The notes: generated by a model not told the origin, from the letters alone. 21,297 bases of DNA from JANWHZ01 sp035545555 (GCA_035545555.1 DASZYD010000006.1:1-21297); one strand, 5' to 3'. Positions 1 through 6,840 are shown, counted from the stretch's first letter. Translations and numbers: made by a program.

Positions 1-960
1 CCCGATGCGGTGGTCGGTGATGCGGTCCTGCGGAAAATTATATGTGCGGACTTTTTCGCTGCGTTCACCAGAGCCAATCAGCTTTTTGCGTGCTTCGGAC
101 AACTGCTTTTGTCCGTCTTCGATTTTCATCTGGAGCAACCGCGCGCGAAGGACGTTCATGGCTTTCTCTTTGTTCTTCTGCTGGGACTTCTCATCCTGAC
201 AGGTGACGATCAAACCGGTGGGCAAGTAGGTAATACGTACGGCTGAATCGGTTGTGTTGACACTCTGGCCGCCATGGCCGGAAGAGTGAAACACATCGAT
301 GCGCAGGTCTTTCGGGTCGATCTGGATATCAGCCTCCTCGGCCTCGGGCAGTACCGCAACCGTAACGGTAGACGTGTGGATACGTCCCTGGCTTTCGGTC
401 ACGGGCACCCGCTGCACCCGGTGCACACCGGCCTCGAACTTCAGCTGTTTGTAGGCTTGCGCGCCGTGTACGCCGAAGATGATTTCCTTGAAGCCGCCGG
501 CTTCGCTCGGCGATTCGCTGATCAGTTCCAGCTTGAAGCCGTGCATCTCGGCCCAGCGCGCGTACATACGATACAATTCAGCGGCAAATAAGCTGGCCTC
601 ATCGCCGCCGGCAGCTGCGCGAATTTCCATAATGACGTCGCGGTCATTGTTCGGATCCTGCGGCGTCAGCGCCTCAATCAGCTGTTCTTCGTTGGCACGG
701 ATCTTCTCGGCCAACTCTTCTAGCTCCACGACAGCCATATGGTGCAGATCGGCATCGTCGCTGTCATCTCGTAGCGTCTCGGCTTCGGCCTTGTCATGCT
801 GCAACTTACGCCGCTCGTCGTATAAACCGAGGATGTCTTCGAGCTCGCTGCGGCGTTTGGCCAGCCGCGGGTAGGCTGTATCGCTGAAAATAGCAGGGTC
901 TTGCAACCGCGCCGATAGCTCGACGAATTCAGTGCGGAGGATCTGTTCTTTTTGCTCCAT
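1..960 (-). CDS. prfA: Peptide chain release factor 1 (RF1), C-terminus cut off by the window edge
   Basis: Class I release factor that recognises UAA/UAG stop codons in the ribosomal A site and triggers peptidyl-tRNA hydrolysis. The visible 320 residues start with MEQKEQILRTEF and run off the window start with no stop codon; roughly 35-40 residues should be missing compared with the usual ~355. The catalytic loop SGHGGQSVN has its GGQ at about residues 230-232. The codon-reading tripeptide is P-V-T (186-188, in RVPVTESQGR), the PxT form of RF1 rather than the SPF form of RF2. The N-terminal helical domain with AAAGGDEASLF is typical. The ATG at 960 lies 17 bases after a TATAAT box and has no clear Shine-Dalgarno sequence. 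It follows rpmE on the same strand but is separated from it by a terminator, so it probably uses its own promoter. Identity is very secure. Confidence 0.97.
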   Translation of the reverse strand, partial: MEQKEQILRTEFVELSARLQDPAIFSDTAYPRLAKRRSELEDILGLYDERRKLQHDKAEAETLRDDSDDADLHHMAVVELEELAEKIRANEEQLIEALTPQDPNNDRDVIMEIRAAAGGDEASLFAAELYRMYARWAEMHGFKLELISESPSEAGGFKEIIFGVHGAQAYKQLKFEAGVHRVQRVPVTESQGRIHTSTVTVAVLPEAEEADIQIDPKDLRIDVFHSSGHGGQSVNTTDSAVRITYLPTGLIVTCQDEKSQQKNKEKAMNVLRARLLQMKIEDGQKQLSEARKKLIGSGERSEKVRTYNFPQDRITDHRIG

Positions 961-977
961 GGATGGTACCTAATCTG

Positions 978-983
978 ATTATA
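978..983 (-). promoter_or_regulatory. -10 box of the prfA promoter
   Basis: The minus strand reads TATAAT, a perfect -10 hexamer, 17 bases before the prfA ATG and directly after the T-run of the rpmE terminator. No convincing -35 hexamer is visible at 16-18 bases. The predicted transcript would carry a leader of only about 10 bases without a clear Shine-Dalgarno. Confidence 0.6.
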
Positions 984-1019
984 CAAAAAGCCACCGAAGC
1001 GCATAGGCTGGCGGTGGCT
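984..1019 (-). terminator. Rho-independent terminator after rpmE
   Basis: Read on the minus strand, an 8-bp stem AGCCACCG / CGGTGGCT (arms at 1012-1019 and 989-996) is followed by TTTTTG. It lies 14 bases beyond the rpmE stop and separates rpmE from prfA. Confidence 0.8.
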
Positions 1020-1032
1020 GGAACGGGCGACG

Positions 1033-1371
1033 TTAGCGCGCGGTCTTGGCGGCGGCTTTGGCAACCTTGGCGGCACGGCGGGCGGCCTGCTTCTTGGCGG
1101 CGGCGGCACGCTTCTCGCGAGAGGCTTCGGCGCTGGCAGCACGGGCCTTGAACTTATCGACGCGGCCCTCGATATCCATGATGCGCTCTTCACCGGTGAA
1201 GAATGGGTGCGAGCTGCTTGAGATGTGAACCTTGACCAGCGGGTATTCAACGCCATCGAGTTTGATGGTGTCGGTGGCGGTGACGGTTGAGCGGGTCAGG
1301 TAGGTAGTGTTATTGTTCAGGTCCTGAAACACGACCGGGCGATAGGTATCTGGGTGAATCGATTTCTTCAT
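1033..1371 (-). CDS. rpmE: 50S ribosomal protein L31, type B (zinc-free)
   Basis: Large-subunit ribosomal protein L31, which helps bridge the two subunits. The 112-residue protein begins MKKSIHPDTYRPVVFQDL and carries HPFFTGEERIMDIEGRVDKF, the L31 core. It has no cysteines, so it is the type B, zinc-independent form, often called rpmE2. After about residue 75 it continues as an Ala/Lys/Arg-rich tail, longer than in most L31 proteins and probably an rRNA-binding extension. The ATG lies only 10 bases after a consensus TATAAT, and the intervening bases contain no Shine-Dalgarno, so the mRNA should be essentially leaderless. The prfA gene follows in the same direction, the usual neighbour. An insertion sequence ends 55 bases upstream. 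Confidence 0.95.
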   Translation of the reverse strand: MKKSIHPDTYRPVVFQDLNNNTTYLTRSTVTATDTIKLDGVEYPLVKVHISSSSHPFFTGEERIMDIEGRVDKFKARAASAEASREKRAAAAKKQAARRAAKVAKAAAKTAR

Positions 1372-1381
1372 AGCTCAGAGG

Positions 1382-1410
1382 ATTATATCTGTTGCGTGTC
1401 GAAATGTCAA
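1382..1410 (-). promoter_or_regulatory. Consensus sigma70-type promoter of rpmE
   Basis: On the minus strand a perfect TTGACA (1405-1410) is separated by exactly 17 bases from a perfect TATAAT (1382-1387). The start expected 7 bases downstream (about 1375) is only about 4 bases before the rpmE ATG (1371). The IS target duplication begins 8 bases upstream of the -35 box, so the promoter is intact. Confidence 0.9.
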
Positions 1411-1417
1411 AGCGTTT

Positions 1418-1426
1418 GGCGGCCGT
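1418..1426. repeat. Left copy of the IS target-site duplication
   Basis: The 9-bp sequence GGCGGCCGT abuts the left terminal inverted repeat and is repeated exactly at 2307-2315, next to the right end. IS1595-family elements normally duplicate 8 bp, so the ninth base may be a chance match. Confidence 0.85.
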
Positions 1427-1462
1427 GGTTCAGTCAACCAATCCGGAACAAGTAGCTTGTAG
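1427..1462 (+). repeat. Left terminal inverted repeat of the IS
   Basis: It begins GGTTCAGTCAACC and ends GCTTGTAG. Against the reverse complement of the right end, the blocks GGTTCA, GGAACA and GCTTGTAG match exactly, with scattered mismatches and a one-base length difference between them. The transposase stop codon (1430-1432) lies inside this repeat. Confidence 0.8.
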
Positions 1463-2224
1463 GTAGGCAGCTGGCGAGGCAAACAACCGCAGGTTGTTAT
1501 GCCGAGCCATCCATTCGTTGCAGATGAGCTGAAGCTTGGCAGTGGGAACGCAGCCGTAGAGCTTTCTGAGGTGACGTTTCATGGCGCTCCAGTTGCCTTC
1601 AATGTGGTTGGTGCCAGCAAAATGGCCTTTGCTGTGGTTCCAGCTTTCGTGCGAGAAGCCTAACCAGTCAATCTGCTGGTAGCCGGCTGCACAGTCGGTA
1701 ACAACCAAACTCCCTCGTGCCACACGCTGCTCTAAGAACGCCTCAAGGCTATCTTGCTCGGTATCAGGGATCGTTGCCAACGCCAGCTTGCCGGTATCCC
1801 GCTCAATGGCACCCATGACAATGGTCTGGCCGCCGAAGCGCTTGCGGCCGAACCAAGACTCGTCGACTTCCACAATACCGCTGAGCAGTGCAGCGTGCTC
1901 CTGTCTGGGGATGAGCGCCCGGAAGCGCCAGTACCAGCGAGCGACTGTCGTGTAGCTGACACCTGCTAGCAGCTTGGCAGTGCCGGGACTCTGGCGGTGC
2001 TGCCAGCACCACAGCAACAGGAGCAGTTGGCGGTAACGGAGGTTGCTGCCGCGGAACCAGGTAGCCGCCTTGGGCCGGACTTTTGTACGGCAGCATGCAC
2101 ACCAGCCATACTCACGGCGGAACGTGAGCTTGCCCTGACATGCGCGACAGCGGTCGTGACCAGATACTACTTTGAGCACCAGACGCTTGCACCGAGCTTC
2201 ACTCGGCAATGCTAGACTAGACAT
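1430..2224 (-). CDS. IS1595-family (ISXO2-like) transposase
   Basis: DDE transposase of 264 residues that would catalyse transposition of the surrounding element. An N-terminal zinc ribbon is visible as CRAC (C26, C29) and CACC (C42, C45), followed by a helix-turn-helix-like stretch at about 70-100. The catalytic domain has D121 in VEVDESWFG, D167 in VTDCAAGY and E209 in TNHIEGNWSAMKR, with the family's NHS motif before the last acid. All three acids are present and the frame is intact. The ATG at 2224 is preceded by a perfect AAGGAGGT at 7 bases, stronger than most Shine-Dalgarno sequences of the surrounding genes. The stop codon lies in the left terminal repeat. The assignment to IS1595 rather than a related Zn-ribbon DDE group is likely but not tested. 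Confidence 0.9.
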   Translation of the reverse strand: MSSLALPSEARCKRLVLKVVSGHDRCRACQGKLTFRREYGWCACCRTKVRPKAATWFRGSNLRYRQLLLLLWCWQHRQSPGTAKLLAGVSYTTVARWYWRFRALIPRQEHAALLSGIVEVDESWFGRKRFGGQTIVMGAIERDTGKLALATIPDTEQDSLEAFLEQRVARGSLVVTDCAAGYQQIDWLGFSHESWNHSKGHFAGTNHIEGNWSAMKRHLRKLYGCVPTAKLQLICNEWMARHNNLRLFASPAAYLQATCSGLVD

Positions 2225-2243
2225 TGGAACAGACCTCCTTGGA

Positions 2244-2273
2244 AGAATTAGTTGGTGAACACAACCTAATTCT
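2244..2273 (-). promoter_or_regulatory. Imperfect palindrome upstream of the transposase gene
   Basis: AGAATTAG-TTG and CAA-C-CTAATTCT can pair over 11 bp with one bulged base around a 7-base loop. It lies between the right terminal repeat and the transposase Shine-Dalgarno. Reading toward the transposase, TAGAAT at its outer edge could be a -10 box. Function is inferred: an mRNA hairpin or operator limiting transposase expression. Confidence 0.4.
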
Positions 2274-2306
2274 ACAAGCGGCTGTTCCGCTTTAGTTTAA
2301 TGAACC
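2272..2306 (-). repeat. Right terminal inverted repeat of the IS
   Basis: Its reverse complement begins GGTTCATTAAAC, contains GGAACA and ends GCTTGTAG, matching the left end in these blocks. The outer end directly abuts the second copy of the 9-bp target duplication. Confidence 0.8.
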
Positions 2307-2315
2307 GGCGGCCGT
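2307..2315. repeat. Right copy of the IS target-site duplication
   Basis: GGCGGCCGT, identical to 1418-1426 and directly adjoining the right end of the element. Confidence 0.85.
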
Positions 2316-2329
2316 CACGGCCCGGTATC

Positions 2330-2358
2330 TTGTGCAACAGGGGTGTATCTGCTACAAT
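2330..2358 (+). promoter_or_regulatory. Promoter of the rpsB-tsf operon
   Basis: TTGTGC (2330-2335) and TACAAT (2353-2358) are separated by 17 bases. The predicted start near 2365 gives a leader of about 100 bases before rpsB. The -35 box begins 14 bases beyond the IS target duplication. Confidence 0.7.
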
Positions 2359-2364
2359 AGCCAC

Positions 2365-2465
2365 GTACATTACTTAAGCAGGCCGGGAGTGAATCCTCTT
2401 TGCGGGACAAGCCGTGCAGGCGCCGCCAAGTACACCCGGTCGAAGAGAAAGGATTTATCAACGAT
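2365..2465 (+). promoter_or_regulatory. rpsB 5' leader with a possible SD-sequestering pseudoknot
   Basis: In this roughly 100-base leader, GGCCGGG (2381-2387) can pair with CCCGGTC (2435-2441) over 7 bp with one G-U. AATCCT plus TTT (2392-2401, one bulge) can pair with 2447-2455, which contains the AAAGGA ribosome-binding site. The two helices interleave as an H-type pseudoknot. Feedback of S2 on its own mRNA leader is established in E. coli; that it happens here is inference from hand-drawn pairing. Confidence 0.4.
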
Positions 2466-3212
2466 ATGGCTACAGAAGTAGACATCAAGAAGCTGTTTGA
2501 GGCCGGGGCACACTTCGGCCACAAAACGAGCCGCTGGCACCCGAAGATGGCGCCGTATATCCACAGCAAGCGCAGCGGCACGCACATCATCGATCTGGCC
2601 AAGACGGTCGATGGCCTGGAGGCGGCGCTGGCATTTCTAACGCAGACAGCGGCCGCCGGCAAGCAGGTCTTGCTGGTCGGCACGAAGCGGCAGGCGCAGG
2701 ATGTGGTCAAGAAGTTGGCCGAAGACACCAGCATGCCATACGTGACCGAGCGCTGGTTGGGCGGCATGCTGACCAACTGGAGTACCATCGGCGGCCGCGT
2801 CAAGCACCTGAAAGAGCTCGAAGCCCGCATGGCGTCCGGCGAGCTGGCCAGCAAGTACAGTAAGCTGGAGGTGCAGCGCTTCCAGGAAGAAATCGACGCG
2901 ATGAACGTGCTGTATGGCGGCATCAAGGAGATGAACAGCCGACCGGGTGCGGTGGTGATCTTCGGCATCGTTGATGATGCCAACGCCGTACGCGAAGCCC
3001 GCAAGATGAAGTTGCCGACAGTTGGCCTGGTGGACACCAACGCTGACCCCGACATGGTCGATTATCCCATCCCGTGCAACGATGACGCCATCAAAGCGCT
3101 GGAGCTGGTGGCGGAGTACATTCGTGCGGCCATTATGGACGGCAAAGCCAAGACCAAAGCAGTTGATGCCAAAGACGCTGACGACAAAAAAGCCGCAGTC
3201 GCGGCAAAGTAA
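2466..3212 (+). CDS. rpsB: 30S ribosomal protein S2
   Basis: Small-subunit ribosomal protein S2, bound at the head-platform junction of the 30S subunit. The 248-residue protein starts MATEVDIKKLFEAGAHFGHK and has the S2 signatures TSRWHPKMAPYI, ERWLGGMLTNW and the C-terminal VDTNADPDMVDYPIPCNDDA. It ends in an Ala/Lys/Asp-rich tail. The start at 2466 is chosen because the family N-terminus begins there and GAAAGGA lies 12 bases upstream; the open frame extends further up through a TTG at 2400, but that part is unlike S2 and falls in the leader. The tsf gene follows after 20 bases, the near-universal rpsB-tsf pair. Confidence 0.97.
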   Translation: MATEVDIKKLFEAGAHFGHKTSRWHPKMAPYIHSKRSGTHIIDLAKTVDGLEAALAFLTQTAAAGKQVLLVGTKRQAQDVVKKLAEDTSMPYVTERWLGGMLTNWSTIGGRVKHLKELEARMASGELASKYSKLEVQRFQEEIDAMNVLYGGIKEMNSRPGAVVIFGIVDDANAVREARKMKLPTVGLVDTNADPDMVDYPIPCNDDAIKALELVAEYIRAAIMDGKAKTKAVDAKDADDKKAAVAAK

Positions 3213-3232
3213 GGCAAGGGGGATCTGAAGCA

Positions 3233-3829
3233 ATGGCAGTAGATATTGCACTGGTAAAGCGGCTCAAGGACCTGACGGGCGTGGGCCTGACTGATGCGAA
3301 GGCGGCCCTCGAAGAAGCGGGCGGTGATTTCGATACAGCCTTGGAGGCGATGCGCAAAAAAGGTATGACCAAAGCCGAGAAACGCGGCGAGCGTGAAGCG
3401 CGTCAAGGCGTCATCGGCACCTACAACCACGACAACCGGATCGGCGTGCTGGTAGAGATCAATTGCGAAACGGACTTCGTGGCCCGCAACGATATCTTTA
3501 CTACGCTGGTAAAAGATGTGGCGATGCATATTGCGGCCAGTGCGCCGGAATACGTAAGTAGCGCCGACATCCCGGCCGAAGTGCGCGAAAAAGTCACCGC
3601 AGAGTATGCCGAAAAGGCTAAAAGCGAAGGCAAGCCGGACGCCATGGTGGCCAAGATTGTCGACGGCCAGGTGGCAAAATACTTTGCCGAGCGCTGCCTG
3701 CTGGATCAGCCCTACGTGAAGAACCCCGACCAGACGGTTGGTGACCTGGTACGCGAACATAACGCGCGTTTGGGCGAAAACATCGTCATCCGCCGCTTTG
3801 CGCGCATGGCTTTGGGCGAAGTCGCGTAG
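3233..3829 (+). CDS. tsf: Translation elongation factor Ts
   Basis: Guanine-nucleotide exchange factor that recycles EF-Tu-GDP. The 198-residue protein has the N-terminal UBA-like domain (VKRLKDLTGVGLTDAKAAL, residues 8-26), the family signature MRKKGMTKAEKRGERE, and the exchange motif TDFVARN at residues 80-86. It is much shorter than the E. coli protein (about 283 aa) because the C-terminal subdomain and coiled-coil part are reduced; short EF-Ts forms are common in many bacteria including CPR. An AAGGGGG-like ribosome-binding site precedes the ATG. It is the second and last gene of the rpsB-tsf unit; a strong terminator follows 19 bases after its stop. The pyrH gene that often follows tsf is absent. 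Confidence 0.97.
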   Translation: MAVDIALVKRLKDLTGVGLTDAKAALEEAGGDFDTALEAMRKKGMTKAEKRGEREARQGVIGTYNHDNRIGVLVEINCETDFVARNDIFTTLVKDVAMHIAASAPEYVSSADIPAEVREKVTAEYAEKAKSEGKPDAMVAKIVDGQVAKYFAERCLLDQPYVKNPDQTVGDLVREHNARLGENIVIRRFARMALGEVA

Positions 3830-3848
3830 CACGATAACATCCCGCAGT

Positions 3849-3887
3849 AACGAGAGGCCAGGAGTAAGCGGCCTCTCGTTCTGTTTT
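3849..3887 (+). terminator. Rho-independent terminator after tsf
   Basis: A perfect 11-bp stem, AACGAGAGGCC (3849-3859) with GGCCTCTCGTT (3870-3880), has a 10-base loop and is followed by CTGTTTT. It ends the rpsB-tsf operon. Confidence 0.92.
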
Positions 3888-3902
3888 GCCGCGTGGGTAT
3901 TG

Positions 3903-3908
3903 TAGAAT
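3903..3908 (+). promoter_or_regulatory. Possible -10 box for frr
   Basis: TAGAAT lies 20 bases before the frr ATG, just after the tsf terminator, where a promoter is needed. No good -35 is visible, so support is modest. Confidence 0.4.
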
Positions 3909-3928
3909 GTCTGGTAGAGGAGCATACC

Positions 3929-4492
3929 ATGGACGCGAACAAAGTAGTGACTGAATCGAAGCAGAAGTTCGACGCCGCAGTCGAACATTTCAAAAGTGAG
4001 CTGAAGAAACTGCGGACCGGCCGCGCACATCCAAGCATGTTGGACAGCGTGCTGGTCGAAGCATATGGCACACCGATGCCGCTGAACCAGGTGGCAACGG
4101 TGACCGTAGTCGATGCGCAACTGCTGCAGATTACGCCATTTGACCCCGCCAATCTGCAGGCCATTGCCACGGCTATCCGGAACAATCAGACGCTTGGCCT
4201 CAACCCGACGGACGACGGCCGGGTGGTGCGGGTGCCGATTCCGCCACTGACGGAAGAGCGTCGCCGTGACCTGACGAAGATCATCGGCCAGAAGCAAGAA
4301 GAGTGCATGGTCGCCTTGCGCAACGTACGCCACGAGGCCATGGACGCCATTGAGCGCGCCAAAAAGGACAAACAGATCGGCGAAGATGATGCGAAGCGGC
4401 TGGGAAAGCAGGTCGAGGACACGATGAGCACCTCACGGACCAACACCGAAACCGCCGCCAAGACCAAAGAACAGGAATTGCTGACGCTGTAA
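3929..4492 (+). CDS. frr: Ribosome recycling factor
   Basis: With EF-G, this factor splits the post-termination ribosome so subunits can be reused. The 187-residue protein begins MDANKVVTESKQKFDAAVEH. It shows the RRF features ELKKLRTGRAHPSMLDSV, YGTPMPLNQVATV, the domain II segment LQITPFDP and the C-terminal helix LRNVRHEAMDAIERAKKD. Length matches the family (about 185). The ATG at 3929 is chosen over an in-frame upstream ATG at 3893 because the family N-terminus starts here and GAGGAG lies about 7 bases upstream. Its stop TAA shares one base with the ATG of the next gene (TAATG), implying translational coupling to the polyprenyl synthase. Confidence 0.97.
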   Translation: MDANKVVTESKQKFDAAVEHFKSELKKLRTGRAHPSMLDSVLVEAYGTPMPLNQVATVTVVDAQLLQITPFDPANLQAIATAIRNNQTLGLNPTDDGRVVRVPIPPLTEERRRDLTKIIGQKQEECMVALRNVRHEAMDAIERAKKDKQIGEDDAKRLGKQVEDTMSTSRTNTETAAKTKEQELLTL

Positions 4493-5592
4493 TGCGTCGA
4501 GTATCTCCTCCAACGGCCGCTCCGGCAGACCAGGCGCATGACTTCTTGGCGGCATATACGGCGCCGATAACGGCCGCGCTGGAGCAACTGCTGACAGCAC
4601 TGCCGGCTGACGCACCGGGCGTAGCGGCCTCGCCGACTGCGCGGTTGGCGCTGGACCGCCTCAGAGAGTACAGCCTGCGGCCCGGTAAGCGGCTACGGGG
4701 CACCTTGGCGGCTGCGGCCTACGATCAGACGGCCGGCACAACGTTCGACCCGGTCGGTATCACTCTCGGCGCCGTGCAGGAACTCTTGCAGAGCTACCTG
4801 TTAATTATCGATGATGTGATGGATGATGCGCCGCTGCGCCGCGGCAAACCAAGCATGCACACCTTATATGAGGCAGAGGCGGGGACGCATCACGGCCAAA
4901 CGCCGGCTATGCTGGCGGTATGCGTCGGCATGGTGGCACAGCATCTTGCGAGCGTCGCATTGGCCGATCTACCAACGGCACCGGCACGACGCGTGGGCGT
5001 GCTGTGCTCGGTACATACCAACTTAGTGTCGACCTGGGCTGGCCAAATGGAAGATCTTGCACAGCGAACACACCCGGCCCTGACCGCCGATGATATCCTT
5101 CGCACGTATGCCCTCAAGACCGGTTACTATACTTTTGTCGGCCCGCTGCAGGCCGGGTTGGCTCTTGCAGGAGCAACCGATCCGGTAGTATTGGCAACGG
5201 TGCGGCGCTTTGGCGAAGCGGCCGGCGTGGCATTCCAGCTGCAGGATGATCTGTTGGATTGTGCTGTCGAGGCGGACACGGGCAAGCCGCAAGGGACGGA
5301 TCTGCAAGAGGGTGTGCAAACGCTGCTGGCAATGCATGTACGGGAGCACGGCAGAGCTGCAGATAGAGCGGCTTTACGACACTTGCTGGGGAACACGCGG
5401 CTGACGCGGGCGGACATCGACCGGGCACGTCAGATGTTCGCGGACAGCGGCGCTACGGCGTACGTGACGGCGACCGCGCAGCAATATGCCGAGCGTGCCA
5501 AGCGCGAACTGGCAGAGGTGTCTATATGGGATGGAGCGTTCAAGGCAACTCTCAGCCGGATAGTCGATTATGCGATGCAACGGCGACGCTAG
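4492..5592 (+). CDS. Trans-polyprenyl (isoprenoid) diphosphate synthase
   Basis: All-trans prenyl transferase that condenses isopentenyl diphosphate with an allylic diphosphate. The 366-residue protein has GKRLRG (65-70), the first Asp-rich motif DDVMD (107-111) followed by LRRGKP, ALKTGYYTF (207-215) and the second Asp-rich motif DDLLD (252-256). All catalytic aspartates for Mg2+ binding are present. An aromatic residue (Y102) stands five positions before the first motif and there is no two-residue insertion in that motif; in characterised enzymes this arrangement suggests a short product such as geranylgeranyl diphosphate, but that is only inference. It overlaps frr by one base and occupies the place where a cis-prenyl transferase (uppS) is usually found. 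No Shine-Dalgarno is evident; it is probably translated by coupling. Confidence 0.9.
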   Translation: MRRVSPPTAAPADQAHDFLAAYTAPITAALEQLLTALPADAPGVAASPTARLALDRLREYSLRPGKRLRGTLAAAAYDQTAGTTFDPVGITLGAVQELLQSYLLIIDDVMDDAPLRRGKPSMHTLYEAEAGTHHGQTPAMLAVCVGMVAQHLASVALADLPTAPARRVGVLCSVHTNLVSTWAGQMEDLAQRTHPALTADDILRTYALKTGYYTFVGPLQAGLALAGATDPVVLATVRRFGEAAGVAFQLQDDLLDCAVEADTGKPQGTDLQEGVQTLLAMHVREHGRAADRAALRHLLGNTRLTRADIDRARQMFADSGATAYVTATAQQYAERAKRELAEVSIWDGAFKATLSRIVDYAMQRRR

Positions 5593-5602
5593 GCAGATGG
5601 GT

Positions 5603-5632
5603 TTGGCGTCATCACCGGCAACCCGCTATACT
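5603..5632 (+). promoter_or_regulatory. Promoter of the rseP-like gene
   Basis: TTGGCG (5603-5608) and TATACT (5627-5632) are separated by 18 bases. The ATG follows 11 bases after the -10 box, so the start near 5639 would leave a leader of about 5 bases and cut off the AGGA at 5633-5636. Confidence 0.6.
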
Positions 5633-5643
5633 AGGAATCAAAG

Positions 5644-6840
5644 ATGAACACATTGTTGCTGATTGTCGGTCTGCTGTGCTTTTTGGGCCTGGTGGTGGTG
5701 CATGAGTTTGGGCACTTTATTATGGCGCGGCGGCATGGTGTCGCGGTTGAGGAGTTCGGCATAGGGTTCCCGCCGCGGGTATGGGGACGAAAAACCAGGG
5801 GCGGCTGGGTGTTCAGCATTAACCTCTTGCCGCTTGGCGGTTTTGTGAAGCTGAAGGGTGAGCATGATACCGATACCGAGCGCGGCAGTTTTGGCGCGGC
5901 CAGCATCGGCGCCAAGGCGAACATTATGCTCGCCGGCGTGACCATGAATCTTCTGGCAGCCTATGTGCTTTTGGCCGGACTGGCGCTGGTCGGGATGCCG
6001 CAGCTGGTCGATCATCAATTCGTCATCAAAAGCGATGTTGTGTACGTGCAACGGGCAACAGACTATGTGGCAACAGATGTCGTCGAGAAAGGGTCGCCAG
6101 CGGCCCAGGCCGGCATGCATCAGGGTGACGCACTGGTGGCGCTGGGCGACGCGGCGCATCTTTCCGTACTCCATAGCGCCGATGCGTTGCCGGCGCTGGT
6201 GCGGCGCTACGCCGGCCAGACAGTAAGCCTTGAGTACCGTGTCGGCGGTGCCGATGGCCGACTGGTCACCAAGACCGTTACCGTGCGGACGGCGGCCACT
6301 GTCGCCAAGGCAGCGGCAGCGGGCAAGCAGATTGGCTACTTGGGTGTCACGGTCTACGATGCGCAAACGGGCGTCACGGTGGCGCGTTCGACGTGGTCGG
6401 CGCCGATTGTGGCCGCCGGGCTGATCAAGCAGTTCACGGTGCTGACTTTCCAGGGCCTCGGCAAGGCGCTGGCGGGGCTGGGGAGTATCGTCGCCGGCGG
6501 TGTAACGGGTAATACTGCAGCGCGCCAAGCCGGACAAGCCGAGGCGTCATCGCAAGTGGCCGGACCGGTCGGCATCTTCTTTATCTTCAAATATGGCGCG
6601 GCGCTGGGCGTGCGCTTTATCGTGCTGATTGTGGCGCTGCTGTCGCTGACGCTGGCTGTTATGAACGTGCTGCCTATTCCGGCGCTCGATGGCGGCCGGT
6701 TGTGGCTGCTGCTGATTACTCGCGCCCTGAAGAAGCCGCTATCGCCCGGCCGCGAGGAAGCGATCAACGCCGCCGGCTTTGCGCTGCTGATGGGGCTTGT
6801 CATATTGGTAACGATTGCTGATGTCCGACGATTCTTCTAA
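5644..6840 (+). CDS. rseP: RseP-type site-2 intramembrane zinc metalloprotease with PDZ domain
   Basis: M50B-family membrane protease that cleaves transmembrane segments, typically of anti-sigma factors or remnant signal peptides. The 398-residue protein has the zinc motif HEFGH at residues 20-24 in the first membrane helix, the conserved GIGFPPRVW and LPLGGFVKLKGE segments, a single PDZ domain at about 135-215 (KGSPAAQAGMHQGDALVAL), and near the C-terminus MNVLPIPALDGGR (340-352) with the third zinc ligand D349. Roughly four membrane segments are seen (about 3-22, 95-118, 312-345, 372-392). The usual location between isoprenoid/phospholipid genes and proS is kept. The next gene overlaps its end by 20 bases. 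Substrate unknown. Confidence 0.93.
   Translation: MNTLLLIVGLLCFLGLVVVHEFGHFIMARRHGVAVEEFGIGFPPRVWGRKTRGGWVFSINLLPLGGFVKLKGEHDTDTERGSFGAASIGAKANIMLAGVTMNLLAAYVLLAGLALVGMPQLVDHQFVIKSDVVYVQRATDYVATDVVEKGSPAAQAGMHQGDALVALGDAAHLSVLHSADALPALVRRYAGQTVSLEYRVGGADGRLVTKTVTVRTAATVAKAAAAGKQIGYLGVTVYDAQTGVTVARSTWSAPIVAAGLIKQFTVLTFQGLGKALAGLGSIVAGGVTGNTAARQAGQAEASSQVAGPVGIFFIFKYGAALGVRFIVLIVALLSLTLAVMNVLPIPALDGGRLWLLLITRALKKPLSPGREEAINAAGFALLMGLVILVTIADVRRFF

Larger units (their letters stand above)
1427..2306 (-). mobile_element. Complete IS1595-type insertion sequence, about 880 bp
   Basis: The element consists of one transposase gene bounded by imperfect terminal inverted repeats (1427-1462 and 2272-2306) and flanked by identical 9-bp direct repeats. 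There is no passenger gene. The transposase frame is open from start to stop, so the element looks intact and possibly active. It lies between the rpmE and rpsB promoters without touching either. The family call rests on transposase motifs; the ends were found by comparing the two flanks directly. Confidence 0.88.

Noticed and set aside
2353..2361. GCTA-CAA-TAGC symmetry at the rpsB -10 box as an operator
   Set aside because: Only 4-bp arms, mostly imposed by the -10 sequence itself.
2400..2465. In-frame TTG start that would extend S2 by 22 residues
   Set aside because: The extra residues do not resemble S2, and the family N-terminus and the AAAGGA site fit the ATG at 2466.
3062..4333. Long open frame (423 codons) on the minus strand across tsf and frr
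   Set aside because: It lies antisense to two certain genes, has no recognisable motif and reflects GC-rich codon bias in the complementary frame.
5638..6537. Open frame of 299 codons antisense to the rseP-like gene
   Set aside because: Complementary-strand shadow of a gene with intact catalytic motifs.
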